Shown here one piece after another: positions 49,300 to 60,300 of a stretch of 64,000 nucleotides of DNA (within the stretch, counting starts at the first letter, position 1; the number at the start of each line of letters is the position of its first letter). The notes under the pieces were generated by a model. That model was not told the origin of the DNA. It ran no database searches and saw only the letters and a program-made list of their open reading frames with translations. A program made the position numbers and the translations under genes. The DNA comes from Asterella californica (Eukaryota; Streptophyta; Marchantiopsida; Marchantiales; Aytoniaceae). The stretch is from NCBI GenBank assembly GCA_036924285.1, contig JAYKYS010000001.1, positions 44,701,501 to 44,765,500 of the forward strand, in the 5' to 3' direction.

Positions 49300-50395
49300 T
49301 TCAAGCTTCGGTGAAGTCCCGTCTTAGCAGGGAGTTCCGCGCTTTTATTCCTTCTCATTGGAAACTTGATAACGGTGTTGTGAAGCCGTGTAAACTTGTC
49401 ACCACCTTCTGCATTGCTCAAACGTCAAACGGAAGTGCCATTCACGCAAAAGTTCACGTTTTGTTCAGACCAGTGAAAAGCCGTTTACACAACTTGCCTT
49501 GGTTAGAGACTAAGATTCCCTCTTTGGATGGTTACCTTTTTCATATATATATATATTAGGGGTGTAAAAGTTGGAACTTTTCCGAACTTTGTCGGTCATA
49601 CCCTGGCGGGTGTTTTATGCAGCATCCCCGGAGGCGTTAGTAAGAAAATATCACGGGAGGTCTTTTAAGGATTTATATTTTTTCACTAACTATTTTACAA
49701 TAGAAAATCTATGATTCTAAGTAATTATTTTAGTAAAAGAATAAAACAATTAATAAACAAATCACAATATCCATTCACAAAAATGATTCAGAATGAACCA
49801 TGTTTCTACATAAAATTGTTCGTGATGAAATTGTGATTTTTTCTCTCTTTCAATCATTAAAAAGTTATTTTCCCTTAACTTTGACCCTTATAGCTTATTA
49901 TTCTACAAAGTTCCTCTAAACTGCTGTCATTTGCTTTAATAAGTTATCTTCTATCTTCATACGGGGAATGTTTTCTGACTCAGGATACGGTACTGTCCCA
50001 CAACCACTTCCGTCAATCACATCGCCGGCAAGAACTAAGAGGAGCGCCAAAAACCCTAATGTCGTGACGTGAACAGTCCACTGTTCCTCCGGGACCATCG
50101 CCGGCGGCAGGTGTGCAACGAGTTTCTCGGCCGCTGCAAAGCCGTCCCACATCCGAAAACGAACGAGCGGGCGGGCATCGGGCCTAACGTAATGAGAAGC
50201 ACAGGAGGAGCACAACTACAGTCGAGAATAACGACGAGGATACAATCCGAGTATGGGCCGCACCGTGCCGGACGTCGTGGTGAAGAACAGGTACTGACTC
50301 CAGTGGACGACCCAGATTTCCTCGTTGCGGACGGTGAAAACATATAAAAAGGTGTTGAAATATCTGCTGACTCAAAATCACTAAACCCGAAAAGG
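49300..50395. other. Mixed stretch with weak minus-strand frame
   Basis: On the minus strand an ATG-started 60-codon frame ends at 49,916. It starts MVPEEQWTV and has a hydrophobic run (LGFLALLLVLAG), which could be a signal peptide or membrane segment. It has no family match and leads into AT-rich DNA, so I do not call it a gene. 49,558-49,625 starts AGGGGTGTAAAAG, like repeat starts at 4,797 and 46,950. Confidence 0.3.
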
Positions 50396-50407
50396 TTAGA
50401 AACGAGA

Positions 50408-50492
50408 AAGACGCGACGCAATGAATAGCCAACGGACGGGAAGACCCCGTCAAGCCTTACAAGGGAAAGAGGGACCCGAAGGGCCAAAAGGT
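50408..50492 (-). repeat. Retrotransposon 3'-end fragment, copy A
   Basis: Plus-strand GACGCAATGAATAGCCAACG, then GGGAAGACC..GTCAAGCCTTACAAGGG.AAGAGGGACCCGAAGGG in pieces. This matches the last ~85 bases of both large retrotransposon copies (12,812-12,895 and, in reverse, 39,770-39,856). The element would be read on the minus strand, so this is a 5'-truncated insertion or a short element sharing the same tail. Confidence 0.8.
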
Positions 50493-51000
50493 TAGAAACT
50501 GGAGGTCGATATGAGGCTGACCACGAATGATCTAACCTAACCAGTGTTACCTAAGGCTGACGTAAGCCGCGCCAAATTCGTGTGGGAGTCACGGGATAAA
50601 GGGATAGCCCTTTACGGATAAAGGTCTCGACACCTCTGTCGAGACGCGCTGAAGCCTGAAGTCTAGAATTGCGGGCACCAGGATCCTTCCCACAATCCAG
50701 TCGGAAGGACATCGACATTCAGTAACAACCGTTAGTCATCACGGCAAGTGGAAACTTCCGGTTCGGACCAGAGCTGACGTAATGTTGTTGAATGAGTAGC
50801 GGCAAATCTACGGTAGTGAAACTACAGTACCGACAGGGGAAGATCGCGCACACTCACGAGCAAGTAACCAGACACGGATAGAGGACCTCGCGAGTCAGAT
50901 CGATTGCCCTGCTTAGAATCAAATAACAACTCGACGTTATTCTCTATTCGCGATGAGCGATGGAGATTCATGCAGATCTCGCACAACATCATGAGTAGAA
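50493..51000. other. GC-rich block with many short stems
   Basis: Compact exact stems include AAAGGG/CCCTTT (~50,598-50,613), GTCTCGAC/GTCGAGAC (50624-50645), AAGT/ACTT around GGAA (~50,743), and GTAG/CTAC (~50,814). It contains AATTGCGGG (~50,669), GTGGAAACT (~50,744) and CGACAGGGG (~50,830). It has no open frame worth calling. It differs from the AT-rich DNA on both sides. It may be a structured-RNA relic or part of an unknown element. Confidence 0.4.
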
Positions 51001-51959
51001 TTATCGAGTGTTGGGTAGGGGATCCTTCCTCTTTTCCATAACATAGTTCGGTCGACTGTACTTTATTCTGTTACCGCGTTTCAGCTCTACCAGGTCTACC
51101 TCTGCCGTAACATTACTCTCACAGACGTCTTTATATTATTGACAGGCGGAATCTGGCCCTGAGGCTATGTACTGCAAAAGCGGACATTGAGGTTTGACCA
51201 GTTTCAGTCTTGGACAAAATTCTCGTAGCTCGAAAACAGGCTTAGAAAAACCAGGGAGGTGGATTAAACTTGCCATGCCTATGTCCACTACTCTAACGCC
51301 TCGGGACGTTTTAACACTAGAGGCCGAACAGCATAAACTCGATGGTTTTATAATGACCCAGTGAATTTGAATATTAGTGTGTGTCAAAGCTAAGAAAGAG
51401 GATGCTCTAGTGGAAGAAAAAGAAAACATGCATGTAATATGCGTGCAGTATGCGCTTCTGGCCGGAAAAAATAAAATGACAAACGTGAAAAGAGAAGAAA
51501 AAAGATGAAAAGCGTGAAAAGAGAAGCTAAATCTAATAGTGCAATTAGAGCGGATAGTGCTCGAGGTCTTTTTTAAAATTTTGGATATATTAATCAGTGT
51601 TATAAAATTTGAAGAGAAAATATAAAGTATAAAGTATAATAAATATGATATACTATATACATAGTGATACCGGAACTTGCGAAGAAAATTTACACAGCAT
51701 GTACGTTAAAATGCACTCCAAGAACTATAAGACTGGATTCTTGTACTGTAAAATCAAGTTTTATTTAAAGTTTAATTTATCACCTAACCCTTCTCACCAG
51801 AAGACTTAGGTGATAAATGAAATTGCTTTGCATTAGTCCTGAATATGCATGCTCGATGAACTTGTGGAAAACTTTTATATTTCTTTATGATATCAAAAAA
51901 TATATAAGTATTAATTAAAATTTATATATCAAGGAGTTAAAAATAATCAAAATATTTCA

Positions 51960-52140
51960 TAAATATTACTGTTAACGTATTTCCAGGAAACACGAACAAA
52001 CCAAGATATAAACTATAAGACATGAGTACACAGCCGTGCTGCCAAAGACACAAGTCCACAAACTTGAAGCTGTTTATACATTAATTCACAGTAACTAATC
52101 CTTCCTGAAGAGGTGAATATACAAGAGTGCTCACTTGGAA
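51960..52140 (+). repeat. Dispersed repeat family D, copy 1
   Basis: Shares with 63110-63305, in the same order, TGG/CAGGAAACACG, GAGTAC..., AAGTACAAG or ACAAGTCC, ATTAA.TCAC, CTAATC.TTC and GTGAATAT.CAAG. Reverse-oriented copies lie near 59,710-59,870 and 60,080-60,300. A hairpin at 51776-51817 (TTTATCACCTAA paired with TTAGGTGATAAA) just upstream resembles the same module. Confidence 0.5.
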
Positions 52141-52288
52141 TAGATGAATATAAATTCAAAGAAGTCCAGGAAGAAAGAAAAATTAAAAGCTACTCTCGCA
52201 ATGGTATTGTAAGACAATGCGTTAGCGATTTATCGAGACCTAACCCAATTTTTTTCTGGGTTCCACAGCCCCCGTTCTCCCTTCTGTC

Positions 52289-52400
52289 GTTGATGGAAAC
52301 ACGCGACGCAATGAATAGCCAACGGATAGAAAGATCTCATCAAGCCTTACAAAGGAAAGAAGGACCCGAAGGGCCAAACAACCAACGCCCCTTCTTTCGT
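52289..52400 (-). repeat. Retrotransposon 3'-end fragment, copy B
   Basis: Contains ACACGCGACGCAATGAATAG and continues through AAGCCTTACAAAGG and GGACCCGAAGGGCCAA. It matches the other three tails for ~110 bases, a little longer than copy A. The retrotransposon sense strand is minus. The flanking DNA is AT-rich and unrelated. Confidence 0.82.
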
Positions 52401-52519
52401 TTAACCGTCCTCTAATACGAGAAAATACTCTACATGACATAAAATCCCCCTCTTCCTTTCCGGTTTTCACGACGTATAACTATGCTAAGGACTAAAAGAA
52501 CCGTAATTTATCACAATAC

Positions 52520-52905
52520 AGCTTTGTGTAAATTCCTGGTTCGCCTACGAATTCATTTGTGAATTGCTAGTAATATTTTAATCTTTATTTTTATTTTTCT
52601 AAAACTTCAAATAACTTCCTTGAATATTAAACTTTTTAGTCTCGAAACTTACAGCCAAAAACAGATAAAAAGAAAATAAGAAATACTCATGGTCTCCTGG
52701 CCGAAGTCATAAAGCTTTGTGTAAATTCCTGGTTCGCCTACGAATTCATTTGTGAATTGCTAGTAATATTTTAATCTTTATTTTTATTTTTCTAAAACTT
52801 CAAATAACTTCCTTGAATATTAAACTTTTTAGTCTCGAAACTTACAGCCAAAAACAGATAAAAAGAAAATAAGAAATACTCATGGTCTCCTGGCCGAAGT
52901 CATAA
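52520..52905 (+). repeat. Exact 193-bp tandem duplication
   Basis: 52520-52712 and 52713-52905 appear identical base for base (AGCTTTGTGTAAATTCC.. to ..GCCGAAGTCATAA). The right edge falls inside the family C core (GCCGAAGTCATAACTC). With no differences visible, the duplication is either recent or an assembly artefact. Confidence 0.93.
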
Positions 52906-54114
52906 CTCTCGCCCATGGATAAAAAATATTTAGCAAAGATTCTATAATTAGGAACATTAAAAGATATGGTACAATGAAACTGTGAGTGTCTGTGTTTTTG
53001 GTATCTATAAAACCATCGGAGATTGTCAAAAGAGCTAATTCTTATAAAATACAAAGCATTAAGAACAAATAAATTGTAAAAAAATTTGCAAAAAAGGATC
53101 ATTGCTATTAAAAACAATTAAAAAACATATATATATACCTTCTCGACTTGCTCTGTTTTGCAGGTGGATGGTTACCGTACAAGAACCTTGAGTAATTTTT
53201 GGTTGATCTTTGCTTATTCTTAAGTCAAGTTTTTATGCATATCCACGCAGCTTCAAAGGGAAAAAGAGACAAGCATTTGAGTTTTTTCTTGCTCTCAGTG
53301 AACTTATCTACAAGTTTTGGAAACTTTTGTGTCTCGTTCTTTGCTTATGATTCTGATTCCACGATTATATGCTACAGAAGTCATGACATGTCACTTTAAG
53401 TGTTCTTTTGTTTTCTTGATGTGTTTTTAATCTGATAGTATTGTAGTTATACCTGGAGTATGACTACAAGCTACGGGTAACCAAGAAGAAAATTATTTTG
53501 CGGGTTTACTTTCAGTGAACTGAGAAATTTAATCGTTATGCAGAAAATGCTTTTGGCGACTATATCTTCTTCTCAACTTTGAATTATAGAATCAAATTAA
53601 AGATATTCAGTAGCTTTACAAGTTATAATTCAAAACAAACCACTTAGTATTGACGGAGAAATGTTAAGATGCAGATTTAGGGTTTATTGGAACAAAAAGG
53701 AATATTTTTCAGACTCAAATAACACTATGAAGAAGAGAGAATATTATCTTTCATACTTTTATACTCATACGTTCCAAATTTGAATTTGAATTTCTCTTAT
53801 TTTCCAGTGTACTTTAGTCCCACCAAATTTGGTTTTCTACCGTATTCCAAACAAATAATTTGATTTTAGTTGTTATAATCAAAAGTTCTATGACTAGAAG
53901 TTGCGTCGAAATATCATTACGCTAGTCTAAGAGAAAAAATAAACTCTAACTCATGAGAAGAAAATATGCAACTTTATATCACCGAGGAAAAGAAAAGTAT
54001 TCAGTTTAGAATCTGATTTGGATGTAACATGATTTATAATAAACCTAACATAATAATAACAATAATAATAAAGTCATAATATACTACATCCATCAGCATT
54101 AACTTTATGGGGAA

Positions 54115-54205
54115 AGCTTCCATCTCCCAACGTCGAGGTGCAGGCTCGACCCACTACACCTCTTTGACCGAAGGAGTGGGAGCAAACTTTACTGACAGGT
54201 GGAGT
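54115..54205 (-). repeat. Possible tRNA-derived SINE head (minus strand)
   Basis: The reverse complement reads CTTCGGTCAAAGAGG, then GTGGGTCGAGCCTGC, which resembles the 3' half of a tRNA anticodon arm and a T-arm/B box (GGTTCGA..CC). It is followed by ACCTCGACGTTGGGAG, similar to GGTACGGTTGGAG after the candidate at 4.5 kb. No good A box or poly-A tail is seen. Confidence 0.35.
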
Positions 54206-55304
54206 TCAGATCATAAACAACATTTCAAGGTGATAGTTTTCGAGCTCGAAATATCATTATGCGTTGGATACAAAGACTGATCGAGAAAACAACATCACAA
54301 AACTATGTCAGACTAAATTTAGTTTTTCTAAAAAGTACTTCTAATGTACAGCCGAGAAAATTACCCAGTTTCTTCATTCAATCACAAATGCACAACCCCG
54401 CAATAACATTGCATGAGAATTCACTCGTTAATTCCTTGAGTTAACTCGTTTCCTTCTAGTACTCTACTAAGTCCTAACAATGGAGCAGCCAGTTTGTACC
54501 TTACCCTGAGAAGTTTGTCAGGCCATATCTGGCGGATATAAGAACAACCCTCACGCGTTCATGCAACACATGCAGATGCGGCGCCTTCACGTGACATGTT
54601 CAGATGATGTTCTATTCATGTGTGTTCATCAGCTCCTTTTTTAGAAGTACAATGATTTCAGTGCCATATCTGTCGGCGAAATATTGCTTACAGGACTAGA
54701 CTTCTGCTAAGATGGCAAGGATTATCCTTCTGTTCTAAATTTCTGTCCACAAATCTGGCCTGAACACTGTCTACGATCCGGAGAGGAGCGTGATCAACGG
54801 GCAGTATGGAGCTTGCAGATTCGGAGCTGAACATGGCCAGTCAGTCAGTCACCTTTTGTCCATGACCGCCACCGCCAGACGGGATGAAAATACTCAGCAA
54901 ATGCGGATGGAGTCTCAGTTCTCTTTGTTGCTACTACAGGACATGGTAATTGATTAGGTTTCATTTGCCTTCTTCCTTCTGGGAAGGTTCTGTTCACGTG
55001 GAGAATCAAGCGTGAACTGCAACTTGAGCTCCGGTGTACAAACGAGCAGTAATTCAATCTAAACTACGCTCTTCTTCCTTCGGTTTCTGTCTGCTAAGCT
55101 CAAAAGGAAAGTTTGAGAATGACGAGGACGCTTGTCCAAAACCCGAATGATGGGCAGAACGTGACTCCTGGACGGAACTGGTTTGGGTCAAAACTCAGAA
55201 GTCCTTAAAGCACGAGATTCGAGAATACGAAGGCAGCGTTCAGTTGAGACCCTTAAACCCCCGGTATGACTATAAAAAGGAATATTCCCTTTTTTCGTCG
55301 GAGT

Positions 55305-55535
55305 GCACTTTGAGCCTGAAGAAAAATTCTAATTTGCTCCAAGAAACCCTGAATCTTCAGATTAACATTTTCCCGTCGATACGAAATAGTTTGTTATGAA
55401 ATTAATCACAACTTTTAAAGCTAGTCAATAGGTTTCATTTGATTCCTGTTTTTGCATATTCTATGTTGGGGTGAAGAAGAATCCTTTTTTGCATAACGGT
55501 TAAATTTCTCATTCTCTGAAAGCAAAATGAGATGT
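55305..55535 (+). repeat. Dispersed repeat family E, copy 2
   Basis: Partner of 20685-20935, same orientation, ending in the shared ATAACGGTTAAATTTCTC..TTCTCTGAAAG. Both copies sit in non-coding DNA. Confidence 0.6.
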
Positions 55536-58500
55536 ACTGGGTAACATGGAGCACTTCTAGTCATACCAGGGGTTTAAGAGAGAGACTGACCTTGGAGTAA
55601 TCATTTTGACTCTAGACGACAACCATCAACTAAACAAAACCGAGGAATTGACTTGTTCAATCCCATAGAAAACGTTTATAAACTTTTGGTCGGGTCTTTG
55701 GCTGCCAATAACCCATCATCCGGTTGTGTTGACTTGGCATGCCGAGTGACACTTCGCAAAGTTAGACATAGTCTAGATGGAATGTTGAGAAGCGGAAGAG
55801 AAGTCTAGCAGTTCTGAGAGTCGTAGTACTTCACGACTCGATGCAAACAATAATGGTGGTTTGGTGAACGAGACTATGGATTAGGAATATAAAATTTATG
55901 AGTGGTCAAAATTCCAGCTCTGGGTGAGTGAGGTAGTGATGATGACAACCTTGAGGTCATAGAGGATCAGTTATATTTCCCCGCTAAGAGCTTTTCACAA
56001 GGAGAGTATCTGGTGAGCAACTCAAAGACGAAATATAGAACAATTGCTTCTGAACAATAGAGAGTTTTTATGGATGAAGCTAATGTTTCCCGAGTGTAGT
56101 AGTAGCAGCAGCTGCAAATCTTAGAAAATGAGAGGATTCATTCACTGATTTTGACTAGTCTATGCAGTGCTGAAAGTTTCTTCACCATAGACCTTCTAGA
56201 TAGCTAAGATTATTAAATTGCAGAGTTCAAACTTGTCGCATGGATAAAAGTTGAAGTGCATTGCAAGAAGAGTCCACTAGAAGTTGATTGGCAATATTGT
56301 TCCACGCTTGCTTTTCCAACCACTGATGTATCAATCGATAAGCTTTACATAGTTCACACATAGCAAAAAGAAGATGAATCCAAGTCCCATGTGCAGGTTT
56401 GGACACCATTAGAATAGGAAGTACAGCTGGTTCAAGCATTGTTTTCTATGACACACCTTTGAACCACGCACAAAATACAATGGTAAGGAATGTGAGAAAT
56501 TAACATATCTCATGGTTGGGAGTACAGTTTTTTGAGATGGAAGTGGAGAATAGAGAGCAAGAACAGTAGGAAATAATATCCATAGAAGGTTTGTTTCCAA
56601 CGCTCGAAATACAATGTAGTGTCCATGTAATTCGATGTAAAACACACATGCATGGGATATTTAGCCCTCTAGCCATGGACAGCTAGTAATTCGAGGTTTC
56701 TTGGCACTATTTTGGTTACCAATGTCCATATTGATCCCTAATGTTACCCATCAGATTTTACTTCTTTTCTCATGAAATTGTTTTCTTTTTTGCAATTTTG
56801 ACACGCCTTGTAGTAAAATATCCGCTTTGCCTTTAGTAGATACCTGAGCTTTGCACTGACAAAAGATGCGAACCGTTTGGTATAGTAGACTATGGTCAAC
56901 CCTCAACTACAACATAGTTGTAGTTGAGAGTGAGAGCCTTGATCTTTTGATGTAGGCCTCTACTCTGCCTTACAATACCGTAGTGACAGGCTAATTCATG
57001 CATATATATATTAGCTTTCACGCATGGAAGCGCAAATATTTTCGAAATTGTTTAGAGCTCTGCGTGATACGGTATGTTTAGAACATGCGCGAAATAACTA
57101 TTGTTGTCTCAAAATTTCTTACGTACATTTTTAGACGTTTTAACAAGTAAAATATAAAAGATGATAAATACATAATTATAAAATTTATTATTTTAACCCT
57201 ACGTGAAAAAATATACCATATCTAATAAGTATGCGTGAAAGCGCGATACAAACTCCTTTTCTTCCATTTGCGAGATTTAGCTTGTCACTACGGTACATTG
57301 AGAGCATCAGTCAACGAGTTGGTCAGCATGATGAGCGATAGGCGCAACCTTGTCTTATTGATCTGGTGAATGTGGTTTACTTCTCGTTGACGATAACGGC
57401 TGAAGCTGAAGTCGACGAATGACATAGAAAGATGTAGTACTATAGTGAACTCCATCTTGTTGGCTACCTTATGGAGAGAAGACGAGTGTATGTGTCGTGG
57501 AGCTTATATAGCAACTAAGAAAAGTAAGTACCGAACTCCATTTTTGTGGGGAACTTTAATAAAAAGATACCAGCTTATGGATCAAAAGCAGAGTCAAAAG
57601 AAGCCTAGATTCTAAAACATACATTCTTTGGGCATAGTATGGTAGATCAGACTGAGGGATAGATCCTCTCGGCAGGAAAGCAGACTGATGTCACGTTATG
57701 ATTGTGTGCCCAATACGAGAAAGATCGGATGACTTCGTTTCCAAGGTGAACACTCTCATCTGCGGTTTGTTCTTCAGTATCCAACTCTATTATCTCCAAT
57801 ACTGCCTTAACTATTGACTGCTCAAATTTGCAAGATTCAGTAGAAGCCGGCGTAGTTATGTGGATGCTATGGATGTCTTGCTCTCAACGTTTACACGAGC
57901 ACCCTGCAACCAAGCATGTCACACAGTGTTGCCTAGATCTATGAAAGTTGCCCAGATCTATGAGAGTGACAAGCTTGTAGCATGCATAGGTACGTAGTAG
58001 TTGGTGGGACGTTGTAAGGCATATCTATTCTGTTGTACCAGAGTATGCTATGAGGTTAAATAATAACTGGGGTTTATCCTTTGAGGTTGTTGCGTACCTG
58101 TAAGGCGAGAAAGAGAACAAGGGAACAGTTCAACTCCGCAAAGTTTGATGTCCTTTCCATTTTTCTCACATATGTATACCGTACTTCAGATAAAGTTGTG
58201 TGCTTTTAGTAGGTACCATGATTTGTCACTTTGAAATCAACAATGCAATCATGAGAACGGTATGGTCATATATGGAACCTGTAATTCTGAAAGAGTGACT
58301 TGGATGATGCTTGATTGATTAACCACGTTGTTCTCTTTATCCTAGTATTATGTATTATGGTTATGCGTTTTCTGTTATGGGAAAAGATGTAAGTGTTATG
58401 CAGAAATTCTGTACTCAGTTGTTATGAGAGATTAAAGTTTTCTGTAATTATTTCAACAATAATCGAGTCTGGAATTACGGGCAGATCCAGACGTAACCGA

Positions 58501-59709
58501 TAAACCGAGAGCAGATTCACCTGCTATGGAAACTATAACTGCGAGTGGCTGCTACCCAAAATATATCAGTTTAATCTAAATATTAATTTACAACATGACC
58601 TTTTCGTCCAGAAGGGTTAGTGAATAAACTAATCATAATCCCTCTTGCCTGTTACCTGTACATTCAGTGTATATCCTTGTATAGACAATTATGCACCATA
58701 AATTAAATATTCATGTCATATACATGCCTGTTGTAAGGCTTGAAACCTTTAACATGTTCTTTCTAACTAACGTTTGCATTTACTTATGTGTTCAACTTCT
58801 TGAAAAAGTAGTTACCATTACACACAAGTGCAAAGCAAAGCGGTTTAATTTATCACCTATAAGAAAAATTAAGTTTTTACGGGACAAGAGCAGGTCTTAT
58901 GGTTCTTGGATCGATCTTTCTCCTACCTTGCTTATAGGTATTTTCCAGCAGTTCCGATGCAGGTTATATATACTATTTAATATTTCTTTAAATGTACTTT
59001 ATTCAGGGGTTACTTTATATTTATGATTTAATACTTATAGAATAAAAACTAAAAATTCATAAATAGACATTAATCTAACATTGATTAATATGACCTCGAC
59101 AGTAGATAAGATCTCTATGCCTTGCCCGATCTAGTTATACCACTAGATTTTGCTCTTCTCTCTACACTTGTCTTCTTTCTCTCTGGTATCTGTACACTTT
59201 ACATGCATAATTATTTGGTTTCTCGTAAGACCAGCATCCCCCATATAGATTTTGAAATAATCTAGATCACTATTAAATCTAAATCTGATTTTGTTTCTTG
59301 TAACACTAACATCTAAGTCAAACCAAATTAGCATGTATTGAGAAAAATACGTTGAAAGGTTCTTCTTAGAAAATGCAGACTTCTTTTCTCTTAAATCTTC
59401 AGAATTTTAAACGAGCTTTACCGCCACCCAAGGATCCTTCGGTTAGCAATACGCAGGAAATGCGTACTCTCCTCGGCTCATGCCTCGCGGGGAAACGTCC
59501 AGAAAGCGGCTGTCACCAGAGCCTTCCCCTACACTACCCTACAAGTGTTCTTCAGTTCAGGAATTTCATATCTCGAAATATAGGTGATGCTATCACAGAG
59601 CCCAAATTTGTCTGGTAAAGGTCACGAGCTTCAACATAGACTCGAAAGCAGTTGCTATATCTAAAACTCTAAAAGTTCCACTTCCTTTTGTATTCACCTA
59701 CATTCTCTA

Positions 59710-59870
59710 TATATGTTAGGTATAATTTAAATATCACGCTTCGTTAATGTGACTGTCAGTAAAGTCCTCCGGTCTTGTACTTCCTGAAGCGCGGGAGGCG
59801 AGGCTTTACTTATGGGTTCTTTCCTGGCTTCTCCGTCTTTCCAGGCATGAGTTAACATATAATGTTTACA
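59710..59870 (-). repeat. Dispersed repeat family D, copy 2 (reverse)
   Basis: Plus strand shows CTTGTACTTCCTGAAGCGCGGGAG, in pieces, then ACTTATGGGTTCTTTCC and CTTTCCAGGCATGAGTTAAC. Its reverse complement follows the order of the 63,110-63,230 copy (GAAA..ACG, CCCATAA, CGCGCTTCA, AGTACAAG). Confidence 0.5.
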
Positions 59871-60079
59871 TAATTTTTATTTTTATTTTTATTTGATATA
59901 TATTATTTATTTAACATTTATATATTTTCGAGATAACATTAAACGAACAGAGTTCCCAAGGTTCCCAGAGTTCATCGAGGGTGTATATTAACATCCCGGT
60001 TTTACCGCTTGTCTGTTTCCGCTCCCTGGCCGGAACCTCCGCTGCTACGCATATTCACCTACATTTTGATAGAAGCCAT

Positions 60080-60300
60080 AAGTATGCAAGGGTTTAATTT
60101 ATTACCTAATCATTTGATCAAGAACGGTTGAATATAATTTAATCTATTGATTAAATATATTCTTTTCTCAGCGGATGGTTGCACTTGTACTCTTTGAAGT
60201 GCCTGAGTCTATACTTCTCTTATGATTATATCAGTATCTTCCCCACATTTCCAGGTCCAGTACATTAACATTTGAAAATAACTTTGATTTTCTTATCAAT
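60080..60300 (-). repeat. Dispersed repeat family D, copy 3 (reverse)
   Basis: GTTTAATTTATTACCTAATC, then CTTGTACTCTTTGAAGTGCCTGAG and CATTTCCAGGTCCAGTACATT, giving the same order of landmarks as copy 2 with more divergence. Confidence 0.5.

Larger units (their letters stand above)
45000..49300. other. AT-rich intergenic stretch
   Basis: No gene is supported. It contains an exact 16-bp palindrome (45469-45484, CCTAGCTTAAGCTAGG), an imperfect 22-bp hairpin around GCCA near 46,110-46,158, repeat family C copy 2, and the repeats at 47,771-48,019. Confidence 0.45.

Noticed and set aside
49916..50215. Minus-strand frame with a hydrophobic segment, possible secreted peptide
   Set aside because: Only ~60 codons from the first ATG, no family match and no downstream exon found. 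Kept as a note, not a gene.
50425..50460. Resemblance of the retrotransposon tail (GGGAAGACCCCGTCAAGCC) to the large-subunit rRNA peptidyl-transferase region
   Set aside because: The match covers only ~25 bases with several differences, and the sequence on either side is not rRNA. The segment recurs as the 3' end of the retrotransposon copies, which explains it better.
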